Below, piece after piece: positions 1 through 8,689 of a stretch of 64,000 nt of DNA; positions within the stretch are counted from its first letter, which is position 1; each line of letters opens with the position of its first letter. The notes below the pieces were generated by a model. The model was not told where the DNA came from. It searched no databases and worked only from the letters and a program-made list of their open reading frames with translations. The translations under genes and the position numbers were made by a program. Origin of the DNA: Parendozoicomonas callyspongiae (GTDB lineage: Bacteria > Pseudomonadota > Gammaproteobacteria > Pseudomonadales > Endozoicomonadaceae); contig NZ_JAMFLX010000009.1 in assembly GCF_023502345.1 (NCBI RefSeq), positions 80,851-144,850 of the forward strand. Direction: 5' to 3'.

Positions 1-2
1 TT

Positions 3-137
3 ATCACCAACAACCACAATGGAGCCCTGACGGTCAGCTCAACACTCGGTGTTGGAACCACCTTCACCGTCATGCTGAACCTTGACGAGAGTTTTACCGA
101 CTCAGGTGCTGCACTAAGTCCTGACAGGCTGATATAA
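3..137 (+). CDS. C-terminal end of a sensor histidine kinase (partial)
   Basis: The first bases hold the last 44 codons of a gene that begins before the window, ending in TAA. The peptide contains NGALTVSSTLGVGTTFTVML, which looks like the end of a histidine kinase ATPase domain: a G-box glycine (GVGTTF) followed by a beta strand. In this family that segment closes the ATP lid. The rest, including sensor, HisKA and N-box, lies outside, so signal and partner regulator cannot be named. The assignment rests on one short motif. Confidence 0.5.
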   Translation: MTNNHNGALTVSSTLGVGTTFTVMLNLDESFTDSGAALSPDRLI

Positions 138-176
138 TTCCGGGCTCGCCTAACAATAACAGATCAGATCTCTTCT

Positions 177-1028
177 ATGGCAGCATCCCTTCAGCAGGCG
201 GTCATTAATAATGTCCGGCAGGCTTTGGCCGAGGATATCGGCTCGGGTGATATCACCGCGCAACTGATTCCACAGGAACAGCACGGGACTGCCAGAGTGA
301 TCACCCGCGACAAAGCGGTGATCTGTGGCCAGCCCTGGGTCAATGAAGTTTTTCGTCAGGTTAACCCTGAAATTGTTGTGGACTGGCAGGTTCCGGAAGG
401 TGGCCAGGCTGATGCCGGTACAACCCTGTTTACAGTTTCCGGTCCGGCACAGGGACTGCTCACAGGAGAGAGAGCGGCTTTGAATTTCCTGCAGCTACTC
501 TCTGGCACTGCAACCTGTTGCCAGGTTTATGCTTACCAGGTTGCGGGGACAGGGGTCAAACTGCTTGATACCCGAAAAACCATCCCCGGACTGAGACTGG
601 CGCAAAAGTATGCTGTCCGTACAGGTAGCTGTCATAACCACAGAATTGGTTTATATGACGCTTTCCTTATTAAGGAAAATCATATTACCGCCTGCGGAAG
701 TATTGAAGCCGCTGTCACTTCAGCCCGCCAGCTGGCACCTGGAAAGCCTGTAGAAGTTGAGGTTGAGTCTTTAGAAGAATTGCAGCGAGCTCTGGAGTGC
801 GGCTCAGATATTGTCATGCTCGACAACTTTTCACTGGATGACCTGAAGCAGGCTGTCCATATCAACCAGACTGATTTCAATGGGAAGGCTCAGCTGGAAG
901 CATCTGGCGGAATTACCTTTAACACCCTGCGTCCCATTGCCGAGACTGGGGTGGATTACATATCCATAGGAGCCCTCACCAAAAGTTGCAGGGCCATTGA
1001 TCTTTCCATGCGATTTACCAGCATGTGA
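177..1028 (+). CDS. nadC: Nicotinate-nucleotide pyrophosphorylase (carboxylating), quinolinate phosphoribosyltransferase
   Basis: This 283-residue cytosolic enzyme converts quinolinate and PRPP to nicotinate mononucleotide in de novo NAD synthesis. Family motifs are all visible: [12 protein letters not shown] near residue 105, the substrate-binding [10 protein letters not shown] near 135, [20 protein letters not shown] near 155-170, [10 protein letters not shown] near 195, MLDNF near 215, LEASGGI near 240 and the C-terminal ISIGALTKS. The length is normal. The ATG at 177 gives the usual N-terminus. It stands 20 bases upstream of galE on the same strand and may be co-transcribed with it, although the pathways are unrelated. 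Confidence 0.95.
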   Translation: MAASLQQAVINNVRQALAEDIGSGDITAQLIPQEQHGTARVITRDKAVICGQPWVNEVFRQVNPEIVVDWQVPEGGQADAGTTLFTVSGPAQGLLTGERAALNFLQLLSGTATCCQVYAYQVAGTGVKLLDTRKTIPGLRLAQKYAVRTGSCHNHRIGLYDAFLIKENHITACGSIEAAVTSARQLAPGKPVEVEVESLEELQRALECGSDIVMLDNFSLDDLKQAVHINQTDFNGKAQLEASGGITFNTLRPIAETGVDYISIGALTKSCRAIDLSMRFTSM

Positions 1029-1047
1029 TATGCAGGACGAGATAACC

Positions 1048-2070
1048 ATGAAAAAGACAATTCTTGTCACAGGTGGAGCTGGCTATATCGGCAGCCACAC
1101 TTGTGTTGAGCTCCTGAAAGGGGATCATGACGTTGTTGTACTGGATAACCTGTGCAACAGCTCCCCGGAAGCCTTGAAGCGAGTGGAGAAAATCACCGGA
1201 CGTGGCGTGACCTTTGTAGAAGGAGATATTCGGGATCGTAATATCCTGAAGGAACTGTTCAGCAGTTATGAGTTCGATTCCGTTATTCACTTTGCAGGGC
1301 TGAAAGCTGTCGGAGAATCCTGCTCTATTCCACTGCACTACTACGACAACAACGTCAGCGGCACCGTTATCCTGTGTCAGGAAATGGCTAACCACGGTGT
1401 TTTCAATATCGTATTCAGCTCTTCTGCCACCGTTTACGGAGATCCTGCCAGTCTGCCTATCCGTGAAGACTTCCCCCTGTCTGCCACCAACCCTTACGGC
1501 CGTTCAAAGCTGATGGTCGAGGAAGTGCTGGGTGATCTTTACAAGTCTGATAACCGCTGGAATATAGCCCTTCTCCGTTACTTCAATCCGGCCGGTGCTC
1601 ATGAATCCGGTCTGATTGGCGAAGACCCCAATGATATCCCCAACAACCTTATGCCCTATATCAGTCAGGTAGCTATCGGCATGAGAGAACAACTCTCTGT
1701 CTTCGGTGGTGATTACCCGACTCCTGACGGCACTGGCGTGCGTGACTACATTCATGTCGTTGATCTGGCCATCGGCCACGTCAAGGCCATTGAAAAGCTG
1801 CGTACTGGCTGTGGTATCAAAGCCTGGAACCTTGGTGTTGGCCAAGGCCAGAGTGTTCTGGAAATGGTTTCTGCTTTTGAGAAGGCTTCGGAGCGCCCTG
1901 TTCCCTATCAGATCGTTGATCGTCGCCCTGGCGATATTGCGGAGTGCTGGGCAGACGCGGCCCTCGCAGCAGAAGATCTGGGCTGGAAAGCAGAGAAAAG
2001 CCTGGAAAATATGATGGCCGATGCATGGCGCTGGCAGTCACAGAACCCTAACGGCTACCGCGATGCCTGA
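1048..2070 (+). CDS. galE: UDP-glucose 4-epimerase
   Basis: The enzyme interconverts UDP-glucose and UDP-galactose with bound NAD and feeds surface polysaccharide synthesis. The Rossmann motif [10 protein letters not shown] sits at residues 8-17. SSSATVYG near 125 and NPYGRSK near 150 supply the Ser and the Tyr/Lys catalytic pair of the extended short-chain dehydrogenase family. I chose the ATG at 1048 ([10 protein letters not shown]) because an upstream in-frame ATG at 997 lies inside nadC and would add residues that GalE proteins lack. At 340 residues it is close to the E. coli enzyme. An AGGACGAG-type ribosome site precedes the start. Confidence 0.95.
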   Translation: MKKTILVTGGAGYIGSHTCVELLKGDHDVVVLDNLCNSSPEALKRVEKITGRGVTFVEGDIRDRNILKELFSSYEFDSVIHFAGLKAVGESCSIPLHYYDNNVSGTVILCQEMANHGVFNIVFSSSATVYGDPASLPIREDFPLSATNPYGRSKLMVEEVLGDLYKSDNRWNIALLRYFNPAGAHESGLIGEDPNDIPNNLMPYISQVAIGMREQLSVFGGDYPTPDGTGVRDYIHVVDLAIGHVKAIEKLRTGCGIKAWNLGVGQGQSVLEMVSAFEKASERPVPYQIVDRRPGDIAECWADAALAAEDLGWKAEKSLENMMADAWRWQSQNPNGYRDA

Positions 2071-2148
2071 GCTGGTGTAGCAAGATAAACAAAATGCCTG
2101 ATAGCCTCTGCCGATAAGCCTTTCATTGAATGCTGCCAGGGGCTTGTT

Positions 2149-3819
2149 ATGTTTCGCTTATTTTCCTTTATTTTTCTCCTATCCCTCAATCACTTTGCTC
2201 AAGCCGAGTGCAAAGACATTCCTCAAGAGCAGCTGCAGCAGGAACTTGATGCGCTGCTACAGGCCATTTCATTTAACAACAAACGCTATGAAGCTGGAAA
2301 ACCGGCCATTAATGATGATGAGTATGATGCCCTGATCAAACAGCAGCGCTCTCTGAGCCGCTGCCTGAAAAAATCTTCCGAGATAACAAGCGAAACAACA
2401 CCACCGCTGGATAACAGACATAGATTCCCCATGGGCAGCCTGAACAAAGCCGAAGGCAAAGGTGATGTGGTCAGTTTTCTTGAACGGGCCAAAAGGCTGG
2501 GAACCCCTGTTATTGTTCAACCGAAAATTGATGGTATCGCCATCGAACTGGTCTATCACAAAGGAAGCCTGGTTCAGGCTTTGAGCCGGGGCCAGTGGCG
2601 GAGCGGCCAAGGCCTGGACCTGCTGACAAAAGTGAAGCAGATTCGGGCTGTACCAGACAATATTCCCAGCAATCTGACAGAAGTGGTTATTCATGGAGAG
2701 CTGTACGCCTTCCCCTCGAATGAGGAAGCCCAGAAGTCGGCCTCATCCAGGCATTATGTGGCAGGGCTTATGAACCGCCAAAAAGCTCCAAGGGAAGAAC
2801 TGGAGAAGCTGCAGTTTTTTCCCTGGCACTGGGTAAACAGCCCAAGTGCCTCCCTGCGCAGGAATTCAAGTCAGCTTGAAGAGTGGGGGCTGGCCAGCAC
2901 ATCCGGTTATATCCATCTGGTTCAGGATCTGGATGATATTGCTACCCTTCGCCGAAGCTATGACCTCAAAAATCAAAGGCTGGAGCTACCTCTGGATGGC
3001 ATTGTCATCAAAATGGATAACCAGATCATCCAGAAGAAACTGGGTCATAACGATGGAACTCCTTACTGGGCTATAGCCTGGAAATTCCAGCCTCAGGCCA
3101 CGGCTACAAAGGTCTCTGATATCCGCTGGACTATTGGCCGGACCGGGCAAATAACTGTTCTGCTGGATATTGAGCCTGTTACCCTTCAGGGCATTGATAT
3201 AGAAACGCTCAATGCTGGCCCAGTCGAATATGTCCAGACACTGAATATTGCCAAATCTGATACCATAACGATTGCGTTAAAAGGCTCAAGTACTCCCGTT
3301 ATGGGGAAAGTCATCGTCCGCCCTTCAAGCCGTGAACTCGCGGAATTACCAGATCAAGCTCACTACAATGGACTGACCTGTCTCCAGCTCTCCACGGCCT
3401 GTCAGAAGCAATTCATAGCCCGGGTGAAGTGGCTCACAGGGAAGCATGGCTTAGATTTACCCAACTTTAATCAAAACCATATTGAAGAATTGGTTGATAA
3501 AGGAAGGCTGAAGAAGATAAGCGATATTTTCTCTTTAAAAGCTCCTGAAGATATCTCTGCAGAAGCTGAGAAAATTCTAAGTAAGCCAGACCTCTCTCTT
3601 TCACAAACAATTCGGGCACTTAGCATTCCTGAAGTTGGCCGCAAAAAATCATTATGGCTTGCAGAGAAGGCCAAGAACTGGAATACCATTCTTGATAGCA
3701 GTCCAAACCAAATACAGTTATGGTTAAAAATGACTCAGAATGAAGCTAGAACCGTAATAGAATACTTAAACAACAAGGAAGTTCACTCGGTGTTAAATCG
3801 CCTTAATATAAGCCACTAG
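2149..3819 (+). CDS. ligB: LigB-type NAD-dependent DNA ligase with N-terminal signal-like segment
   Basis: This 556-residue protein matches the short second NAD-dependent ligase of gammaproteobacteria. It has an Ia-like helical segment with an INDDEYDAL motif near residue 60, the adenylation motif KIDG near residue 125 carrying the AMP-accepting lysine, GIVIKMD near 285 and an OB-fold containing GRTGQITVLLDIEP near 350. The BRCT domain and the full four-cysteine zinc finger of LigA are absent, as in E. coli LigB. The first 19 residues are hydrophobic and end in AQA before ECKDI, resembling a secretion signal. E. coli LigB also starts with such a segment, so the location is uncertain. It converges on pilA across a shared terminator. 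Confidence 0.88.
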   Translation: MFRLFSFIFLLSLNHFAQAECKDIPQEQLQQELDALLQAISFNNKRYEAGKPAINDDEYDALIKQQRSLSRCLKKSSEITSETTPPLDNRHRFPMGSLNKAEGKGDVVSFLERAKRLGTPVIVQPKIDGIAIELVYHKGSLVQALSRGQWRSGQGLDLLTKVKQIRAVPDNIPSNLTEVVIHGELYAFPSNEEAQKSASSRHYVAGLMNRQKAPREELEKLQFFPWHWVNSPSASLRRNSSQLEEWGLASTSGYIHLVQDLDDIATLRRSYDLKNQRLELPLDGIVIKMDNQIIQKKLGHNDGTPYWAIAWKFQPQATATKVSDIRWTIGRTGQITVLLDIEPVTLQGIDIETLNAGPVEYVQTLNIAKSDTITIALKGSSTPVMGKVIVRPSSRELAELPDQAHYNGLTCLQLSTACQKQFIARVKWLTGKHGLDLPNFNQNHIEELVDKGRLKKISDIFSLKAPEDISAEAEKILSKPDLSLSQTIRALSIPEVGRKKSLWLAEKAKNWNTILDSSPNQIQLWLKMTQNEARTVIEYLNNKEVHSVLNRLNISH

Positions 3820-3860
3820 GTTGCGACAATTTCTTATTAAGGCAACAAATCAGAACCTAT

Positions 3861-3890
3861 AAAAAAACCGGGATATAATCCCGGTTTTTT
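3861..3890. terminator. Bidirectional rho-independent terminator between ligB and pilA
   Basis: A 7-base-pair stem (CCGGGAT / ATCCCGG, three-base loop) is flanked by a run of seven A on the left and six T on the right. It can therefore terminate both ligB on the plus strand and pilA on the minus strand. Confidence 0.85.
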
Positions 3891-3910
3891 ATACCTCTAA
3901 GAGGTGCTTA

Positions 3911-4387
3911 TTATCTGCAGTTAGCAGGCAGATAGTTAGAAGCCACACCATTCGTTGCAGCAGCCTGGCAAGTCCAGGCAATCGCACCTGAAGAAACTGT
4001 TGCAAAAAGATCTAAGCCGTTGTTTGTACCATCCACTTTGCTGTTATAAACAATAGCGATTTTCGCACAGCTAGTAGCGCTGTTAGGGCAGCCAGTTGTT
4101 TCAGAGCTGACTGTTACGCTAGTCACAGCATTACCTGAAATGTCGGTAGCACTTGCAATACCTGCATCTGAGTTACTGGTTGGCCAGGAACCTTCTGATG
4201 AGTAAAACTCAGTTACAGCGCCTTTTGCACCAGAGGCAAGACTTAGACCTTCAGATACGTGAGCACGCTTGGTGTAATCCTGATAGGCCGGTATGGCAAC
4301 CGCTGCCAGAATGCCCATGATTGCCACAACGATCATCAGTTCGATCAATGTGAAGCCTTGTTGTTTACCTGTCGCATTAAATTTCAT
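3911..4387 (-). CDS. pilA: Type IV pilus major pilin (prepilin)
   Basis: The 158-residue precursor has a short basic leader ending in KQQG, then the class IVa prepilin signature [20 protein letters not shown]. This is cut by prepilin peptidase after the glycine, followed by N-methylation of Phe. Glu5 of the mature protein is present. The C-terminal half is Ser/Thr/Ala rich with four cysteines able to form a disulfide-bounded loop. The product is the structural subunit of pili for twitching, attachment and DNA uptake. A strong AAAGGAG site lies 6 bases upstream of the ATG and a sigma-54 promoter lies about 40 bases upstream. It is transcribed away from pilB, as in Pseudomonas. Confidence 0.95.
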   Translation of the reverse strand: MKFNATGKQQGFTLIELMIVVAIMGILAAVAIPAYQDYTKRAHVSEGLSLASGAKGAVTEFYSSEGSWPTSNSDAGIASATDISGNAVTSVTVSSETTGCPNSATSCAKIAIVYNSKVDGTNNGLDLFATVSSGAIAWTCQAAATNGVASNYLPANCR

Positions 4388-4428
4388 AATTCACTCCTTT
4401 GAATTATTTTTCAGACCCAACTCAATAG

Positions 4429-4446
4429 TAGCAACTAATAAGCCAA
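4429..4446 (-). promoter_or_regulatory. Sigma-54 (RpoN) promoter of pilA
   Basis: Read on the minus strand the site is TTGGCTTATTAGTTGCTA. The GG and GC dinucleotides are exactly 12 bases apart, matching the -24/-12 RpoN consensus (TTGGCAC-N4-TTGCW). Transcription would start near 4420, giving a leader of about 33 bases before pilA. RpoN plus the PilR activator is the established mode of pilA control in Pseudomonas; pilR itself is not in this window. Confidence 0.8.
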
Positions 4447-4627
4447 TTCACCTATTGATTTCCAAACACTCTTCACCGGTTGGTAATTATCACTTTATGG
4501 AGTGAAAACAGCCCAATTAAGAACTTTTGAAATAAAATCATTGGTTATAAATAACAAAACGCAATATTAGGAAGAAGCATCCACTTTAAAAAATGTCAGC
4601 TTTCAACACTTAAAATGGAGAAAATGA

Positions 4628-4660
4628 CAAATCAAATGCAAATCAAATGCAAATCAAAGG
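4628..4660. repeat. Three tandem 11-bp repeats upstream of pilA/pilB
   Basis: Two perfect copies and one near-perfect copy of CAAATCAAATG follow each other without spacing (third copy CAAATCAAAGG). They lie in the 460-base A+T-rich gap between the divergent pilA and pilB, 180-210 bases upstream of the sigma-54 site. Eleven bases is about one helical turn, so repeated protein contacts on one DNA face are possible, for example an activator of pilA. That role is inference. Confidence 0.6.
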
Positions 4661-4807
4661 GCAAATAAAAATCTGAGATAATTCAAAAACCAAACATTTA
4701 TATAGAGATAGAAACTTGCGCTTGATTACAAAGTCAATTAGATACCGTCAACCACAAGATTCATCCCTTTTATAGCTGACTGAGTAAGCGCATATGAATA
4801 AGCGCAT

Positions 4808-4829
4808 ATATCATTTTTATAAATGATAT
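4808..4829 (+). other. Inverted repeat just upstream of pilB
   Basis: ATATCATTT and AAATGATAT form perfect 9-base arms around a 4-base loop, ending 18 bases before the pilB start. A direct repeat of TAAGCGCATAT lies immediately upstream, around 4785-4810. There is no clear Shine-Dalgarno sequence before pilB, so this could be an operator or an RNA hairpin affecting translation. Function is unproven. Confidence 0.4.
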
Positions 4830-4847
4830 CGAATCCAAACATATCCA

Positions 4848-6548
4848 ATGAGTGAAAGTCCGCTTCCCGGTCTGGCCCGCAGATTAATCACAGAAGGGCT
4901 GATAGATGAGAAAACTGCCAGGGTCGCAGTTAAAGCCGCTCATATTAATAAAACCCCTCTAATTACTCATATTGTTCGCAGTGAACTTGTAAGCGGATAC
5001 GCCATAGCGAAGCTTAATTCTGAGATATTTGGTATACCAATTATTGATATTGATGCTATCGAACTGGAACATGTCCCTCACGATGCCATCAGCGAAAAAC
5101 TGGTGCGCCAACACAGAACAATTCCTTTATTCAAGCGTGGTAACAAATTGTTCGTAGGGGTATCAGACCCAACCGACGAAAAGGCTATTGAAGAGATTCG
5201 CTTCAGCAGTGGCAATATCGAGCTGATCCTTGTCGAAGAAAACAAGCTCAGCAACGCTGTCGAAAAGACACTTGAAACAGTTACTCAGGATCTTGGCGAT
5301 CTGGATGACGAAGAGCTGAACAACCTAGATATTGACCACATGGGCAAAGAGCACGAGGAGGATATCGAAGCCAGAAATGAAGATGCTCCAATTGTTAAGT
5401 TCGTGCATAAGATGCTCCTTACTGCCATTAAACTCGGTGCATCCGACCTTCACTTTGAGCCTTACGAAAAGAGTTATCGTATTCGCTTTCGCATTGATGG
5501 CGTCATGCAGTCCGTTGCTCAGCCCCCTATTGGGCTGGCTCCCAAACTGTCTTCACGTCTGAAAATCATGTCTAACATGGATATTTCCGAGCGCCGCAAG
5601 CCTCAGGATGGTCGTATCAAGCTTAAGCTTTCTAAAACAAAAGCAATTGATTTTCGGGTCAATACACTTCCTACTCTGTGGGGAGAAAAGATTGTACTTC
5701 GTATTCTTGACCCTTCCAGCGCCAAAATGGGCATTGATGCCCTGGGGTACGAAAAAGACCAAAAGAAAATGTATCTCAAAGCGCTCGAACAGCCCCAGGG
5801 AATGATCCTGGTAACCGGTCCAACAGGCTCTGGTAAAACAGTATCTCTTTATACGGGTCTAAATATTTTGAATACGGTTGAAAGGAATATATCTACAGCA
5901 GAGGACCCGGTGGAAATCAATTTGGAAGGTATCAACCAAGTTAATGTGAATCCCAGGCAAGGTATGGATTTTACCCAGGCCCTGAGAGCATTCCTTCGTC
6001 AAGACCCTGATATCATCATGGTGGGTGAGATACGAGATATTGAAACTGCCAACATCGCTATAAAAGCAGCCCAGACTGGCCACATGGTGATGTCGACCCT
6101 GCACACCAACAGCGCGCCAGAAACACTTACCCGTTTATTAAACATGGGAGTGGCAGCTTTCAATTTGGCTACTTCAGTTAACCTGATAATTGCCCAGCGC
6201 CTGGGAAGAAAACTCTGCAACTCCTGCAAAATCAAACAAGATATCCCTGTTGAAACTCTGCTTGAACAAGGTTTTACCACCGATCAAGCATCAAGTGCCA
6301 CCATTTATACCCATGATCCCAGCGGGTGTGACAAATGCAACAGGGGCTATAAAGGTCGGGTAGGTATTTATGAGGTTGTTGAGATCACTCAAAATCTGCA
6401 GAAAATTATTATGGAAGAAGGCAATGCAATGCAAATAGCAGAACAAGCTCAGAAAGAAGGCTTTCTTAACCTTAGACAAGCAGGGCTTTTAAAAGTACTG
6501 AAAGGCACAACCAGCCTGGAGGAGATAAACCGGGTTACTCTGGATTAA
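4848..6548 (+). CDS. pilB: Type IV pilus assembly ATPase
   Basis: The 566-residue cytoplasmic hexameric ATPase powers pilus extension. It has an N-terminal MshEN/GspE-N domain (residues 1-150), then GASDLHFEPYE near 197, the Walker A box GPTGSGKT near 325, the Asp box AEDPVE near 350, Walker B DPDIIMVGEIRD near 385 and the His box TGHMVMSTLHTN near 410. A tetracysteine zinc motif (CNSCK ... CDKCNRGYKGRVG) follows near 460-500, which places it in the PilB/GspE group rather than PilT. In most relatives pilC and pilD follow directly; here cca comes next, so the operon has been split. Confidence 0.93.
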   Translation: MSESPLPGLARRLITEGLIDEKTARVAVKAAHINKTPLITHIVRSELVSGYAIAKLNSEIFGIPIIDIDAIELEHVPHDAISEKLVRQHRTIPLFKRGNKLFVGVSDPTDEKAIEEIRFSSGNIELILVEENKLSNAVEKTLETVTQDLGDLDDEELNNLDIDHMGKEHEEDIEARNEDAPIVKFVHKMLLTAIKLGASDLHFEPYEKSYRIRFRIDGVMQSVAQPPIGLAPKLSSRLKIMSNMDISERRKPQDGRIKLKLSKTKAIDFRVNTLPTLWGEKIVLRILDPSSAKMGIDALGYEKDQKKMYLKALEQPQGMILVTGPTGSGKTVSLYTGLNILNTVERNISTAEDPVEINLEGINQVNVNPRQGMDFTQALRAFLRQDPDIIMVGEIRDIETANIAIKAAQTGHMVMSTLHTNSAPETLTRLLNMGVAAFNLATSVNLIIAQRLGRKLCNSCKIKQDIPVETLLEQGFTTDQASSATIYTHDPSGCDKCNRGYKGRVGIYEVVEITQNLQKIIMEEGNAMQIAEQAQKEGFLNLRQAGLLKVLKGTTSLEEINRVTLD

Positions 6549-6613
6549 CCGATTTTCAGAACCATTCTATTTCAACTCTTGGTACACTTCTCTTTTATTT
6601 CCCTAAACCGTTC

Positions 6614-7744
6614 ATGGATGTCAGTGTGGGTATACAAACATACCTGGTTGGTGGTGCCGTTCGCGATGAGCTTCTGGGGCTCCCGGTAAAAGATAAAGAC
6701 TGGGTTGTCACAGGCGCCACACCCGAAGATATGATCAAGAAGGGGTTTCGCCCTGTAGGGCAGGATTTCCCGGTATTTTTACACCCAAAAACCAAAGAAG
6801 AATATGCGCTGGCCCGTACAGAAAAGAAGTCGGGTCATGGCTATGCCGGGTTTACCTTTTTTACCTCTCCAGATATCACCGTTGAAGAAGACCTCCTGCG
6901 CCGGGATCTCACAATCAATGCCATAGCCAAGGACGATCAGGGAAACCTGATTGACCCATATCGCGGCCAGAAGGATATTCAAAAGAAATTGCTGCGTCAT
7001 ATTTCCCCAGCATTCCGCGAAGATCCTCTGCGCATCCTGCGTGTAGCACGGTTTGCTGCACGCTTTGCTCCCTTGGGATTTCAGGTGGCAGATGAAACTC
7101 GTGAACTAATGCGGGAAATGGTTCAGGAAGGAGAAGCAGCCTGGCTTGTTGCCGAGCGAGTCTGGCAGGAAACTTTGAGAGCACTGGGTGAGAATGATCC
7201 TGCACGATACTTCTTTGAACTGATCGAAGCCGATGCCCTTAGCGTTGTTATGCCTGAAATTGCCAGCAACTTTCAAAGTTTATCGTCAGTGCAGGCAAAA
7301 GCACTGACTCTTGCCCAAAAAGATAATGCCGAAGCAGAAATTCGTTTTGCCTGTGCAGTTAACTCTGCAGCCCAATCAAACTTCGATAATGTTCAGTCCC
7401 TTTGTACTCGAATGAAGACACCAAAGCAGTTCAAAGAGGTTGCCGAACTATCAGCAAAATTACTGGCTATCTGGCAGGAAGAACCTTTTTCACCTGAAGT
7501 ACGTTTGAGTATTCTTCAGCAAGCAGACGGGTTTCGTCGTAAGGATCGTTTTTTCCTTATTCTTAGAGCCTGCTCATTTCTCTGTGAAGCTGCTGATAAG
7601 AAAGCCTTTCCGAAGGATCAATTAATTTCAGACTTGGAAAAGTGCACCCAGATCGCAGTGAAGGCATTTGTTGATCAAGGATTAAAAGGCAAAGAACTTG
7701 CCGAAGCTATTCAGGCAGAAAGATTAAGAGTCATTTCACTTTAA
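6614..7744 (+). CDS. cca: CCA tRNA nucleotidyltransferase with degenerate C-terminal domain
   Basis: The enzyme adds or repairs the 3' CCA end of tRNA. The class II nucleotidyltransferase core is clear: YLVGGAVRDELLGL at residues 10-23, DKDW metal site near 30, RRDLTINAIA near 105, DPYRGQKDI near 120 and EDPLRILRVARFAARF near 140-155. E. coli Cca carries an HD phosphohydrolase domain after this core. Here the matching region (residues 215-376) keeps the fold-like pattern but I see no HxxHD-type residues, so the phosphatase activity is probably lost. At 376 residues it is shorter than the E. coli protein (412). A GTG at 6626 is an alternative start nearer the family N-terminus. Confidence 0.88.
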   Translation: MDVSVGIQTYLVGGAVRDELLGLPVKDKDWVVTGATPEDMIKKGFRPVGQDFPVFLHPKTKEEYALARTEKKSGHGYAGFTFFTSPDITVEEDLLRRDLTINAIAKDDQGNLIDPYRGQKDIQKKLLRHISPAFREDPLRILRVARFAARFAPLGFQVADETRELMREMVQEGEAAWLVAERVWQETLRALGENDPARYFFELIEADALSVVMPEIASNFQSLSSVQAKALTLAQKDNAEAEIRFACAVNSAAQSNFDNVQSLCTRMKTPKQFKEVAELSAKLLAIWQEEPFSPEVRLSILQQADGFRRKDRFFLILRACSFLCEAADKKAFPKDQLISDLEKCTQIAVKAFVDQGLKGKELAEAIQAERLRVISL

Positions 7745-7750
7745 GATAAC

Positions 7751-7777
7751 AGGCAGCCTGAAAGTATCAGGCTGCCT
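7751..7777. terminator. Hairpin between convergent cca and folK
   Basis: AGGCAGCCTG and CAGGCTGCCT make a perfect 10-base-pair stem with a 7-base loop. It overlaps the last codons of folK. A T-run is lacking on either side, so it may act as a transcript-stabilising or weak terminator hairpin. Confidence 0.5.
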
Positions 7778-8246
7778 GCAAATGAACTGTATCCAACCCA
7801 ATTAAGCGTCCATCCGGCAAAGCCATTTGAACACCTTCAGGTATATCTGAAACCTGCTTGCTGCATAACCCCAATTGGTCAAGCACACTGTCAGCCTGGG
7901 GCTGGTAGTATGACTCTTCAACAAACAGCTGGGCATAAGTCGGCTCTGGCTGATCCCAGCATGCCAGAATATCGATATCTGCAGCACAGTATACTGATGG
8001 CCGCACACGCCCAAGCTCATATTCAATGCGCTTGCACTCTTTACGAAACTCACGGGGTGATAAAGCGCTGGTCAGGCTGGCAACTGCATTGAAGTAATCC
8101 GGCCCATAGCCAACGGTAGACGTCGTTTTACAAACCGGGCTTAGCCAGATTTCTTCAAAGCTCTCAAGTAAAGCACCAATCATGGCGGGAAATTTCTTTT
8201 CCGCTTCATAATTACTGCCAAGCCCGATCACATAGCGATATTTCAC
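7767..8246 (-). CDS. folK: 2-amino-4-hydroxy-6-hydroxymethyldihydropteridine pyrophosphokinase
   Basis: This 159-residue enzyme pyrophosphorylates the pterin before FolP joins it to p-aminobenzoate in folate synthesis. Family markers are the N-terminal VIGLGSN, the DYFNAVASL strand near 50 and the magnesium-binding ADIDIL near 88. The usual R-x-x-PR(x)IDLDIL loop is altered to RPSVYCAADIDIL, and the C-terminus is less typical, so it is a divergent member. Its start overlaps the folB stop by 4 bases (ATGA), showing translational coupling of two consecutive steps. Confidence 0.8.
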   Translation of the reverse strand: MKYRYVIGLGSNYEAEKKFPAMIGALLESFEEIWLSPVCKTTSTVGYGPDYFNAVASLTSALSPREFRKECKRIEYELGRVRPSVYCAADIDILACWDQPEPTYAQLFVEESYYQPQADSVLDQLGLCSKQVSDIPEGVQMALPDGRLIGLDTVHLQAA

Positions 8247-8614
8247 TGACAGGGAATTCCCATTTGCTCACGAGTGCGATAACACTCAATTCCAGCAACA
8301 GCATCACGCAATGCATGAGGCTTACGGATTTTCAGCTTAACATCCGTGACCGGAAATTCTGCAAGAATAATTTTTACAACGTCACCTGCCAGTCGTTCCA
8401 GCAGGTGAAAGCGGCTTTCCTGACAGAAAGTTTTTACGCGACGGCTCAGAGCTGCATAGTCAAGCACATCATGAATTTCATCACTGGTAAAAGCATTAGT
8501 GAAATCTGTACCGAGTTCCAAGTCCAAAACTAAAGGCTGTGGCTCTTCATGCTCCCAGTGATAAAAGCCAATAATTGCCTCCACATATAAATCACTAATC
8601 AGAACCTTATCCAT
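8243..8614 (-). CDS. folB: Dihydroneopterin aldolase
   Basis: The 123-residue protein catalyses cleavage of dihydroneopterin to 6-hydroxymethyldihydropterin. It shows DKVLISDLYVEAIIGFYHWE at the start, which includes the conserved I-G-x-x-x-W/E-E pattern, then VLDYAALS near 58, FHLLERLA with the substrate-binding Glu near 77 and KIRKPHAL with the catalytic Lys near 103. I chose the ATG at 8614 rather than the upstream in-frame ATG at 8635, because family members begin a few residues before the VLISDL strand. It is first in a folB-folK operon. Confidence 0.9.
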   Translation of the reverse strand: MDKVLISDLYVEAIIGFYHWEHEEPQPLVLDLELGTDFTNAFTSDEIHDVLDYAALSRRVKTFCQESRFHLLERLAGDVVKIILAEFPVTDVKLKIRKPHALRDAVAGIECYRTREQMGIPCQ

Positions 8615-8689
8615 ACCTGCCTCGAATAATGCCAACCAAGAAAAACGAAAATGACAGGCGCGCGATCACGCGCCCGGTTTGAATCTATG

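Noticed and set aside
997..1047. Longer galE starting inside nadC
   Set aside because: The extra 17 residues are not found in GalE proteins, and the internal ATG at 1048 directly precedes the Rossmann strand.
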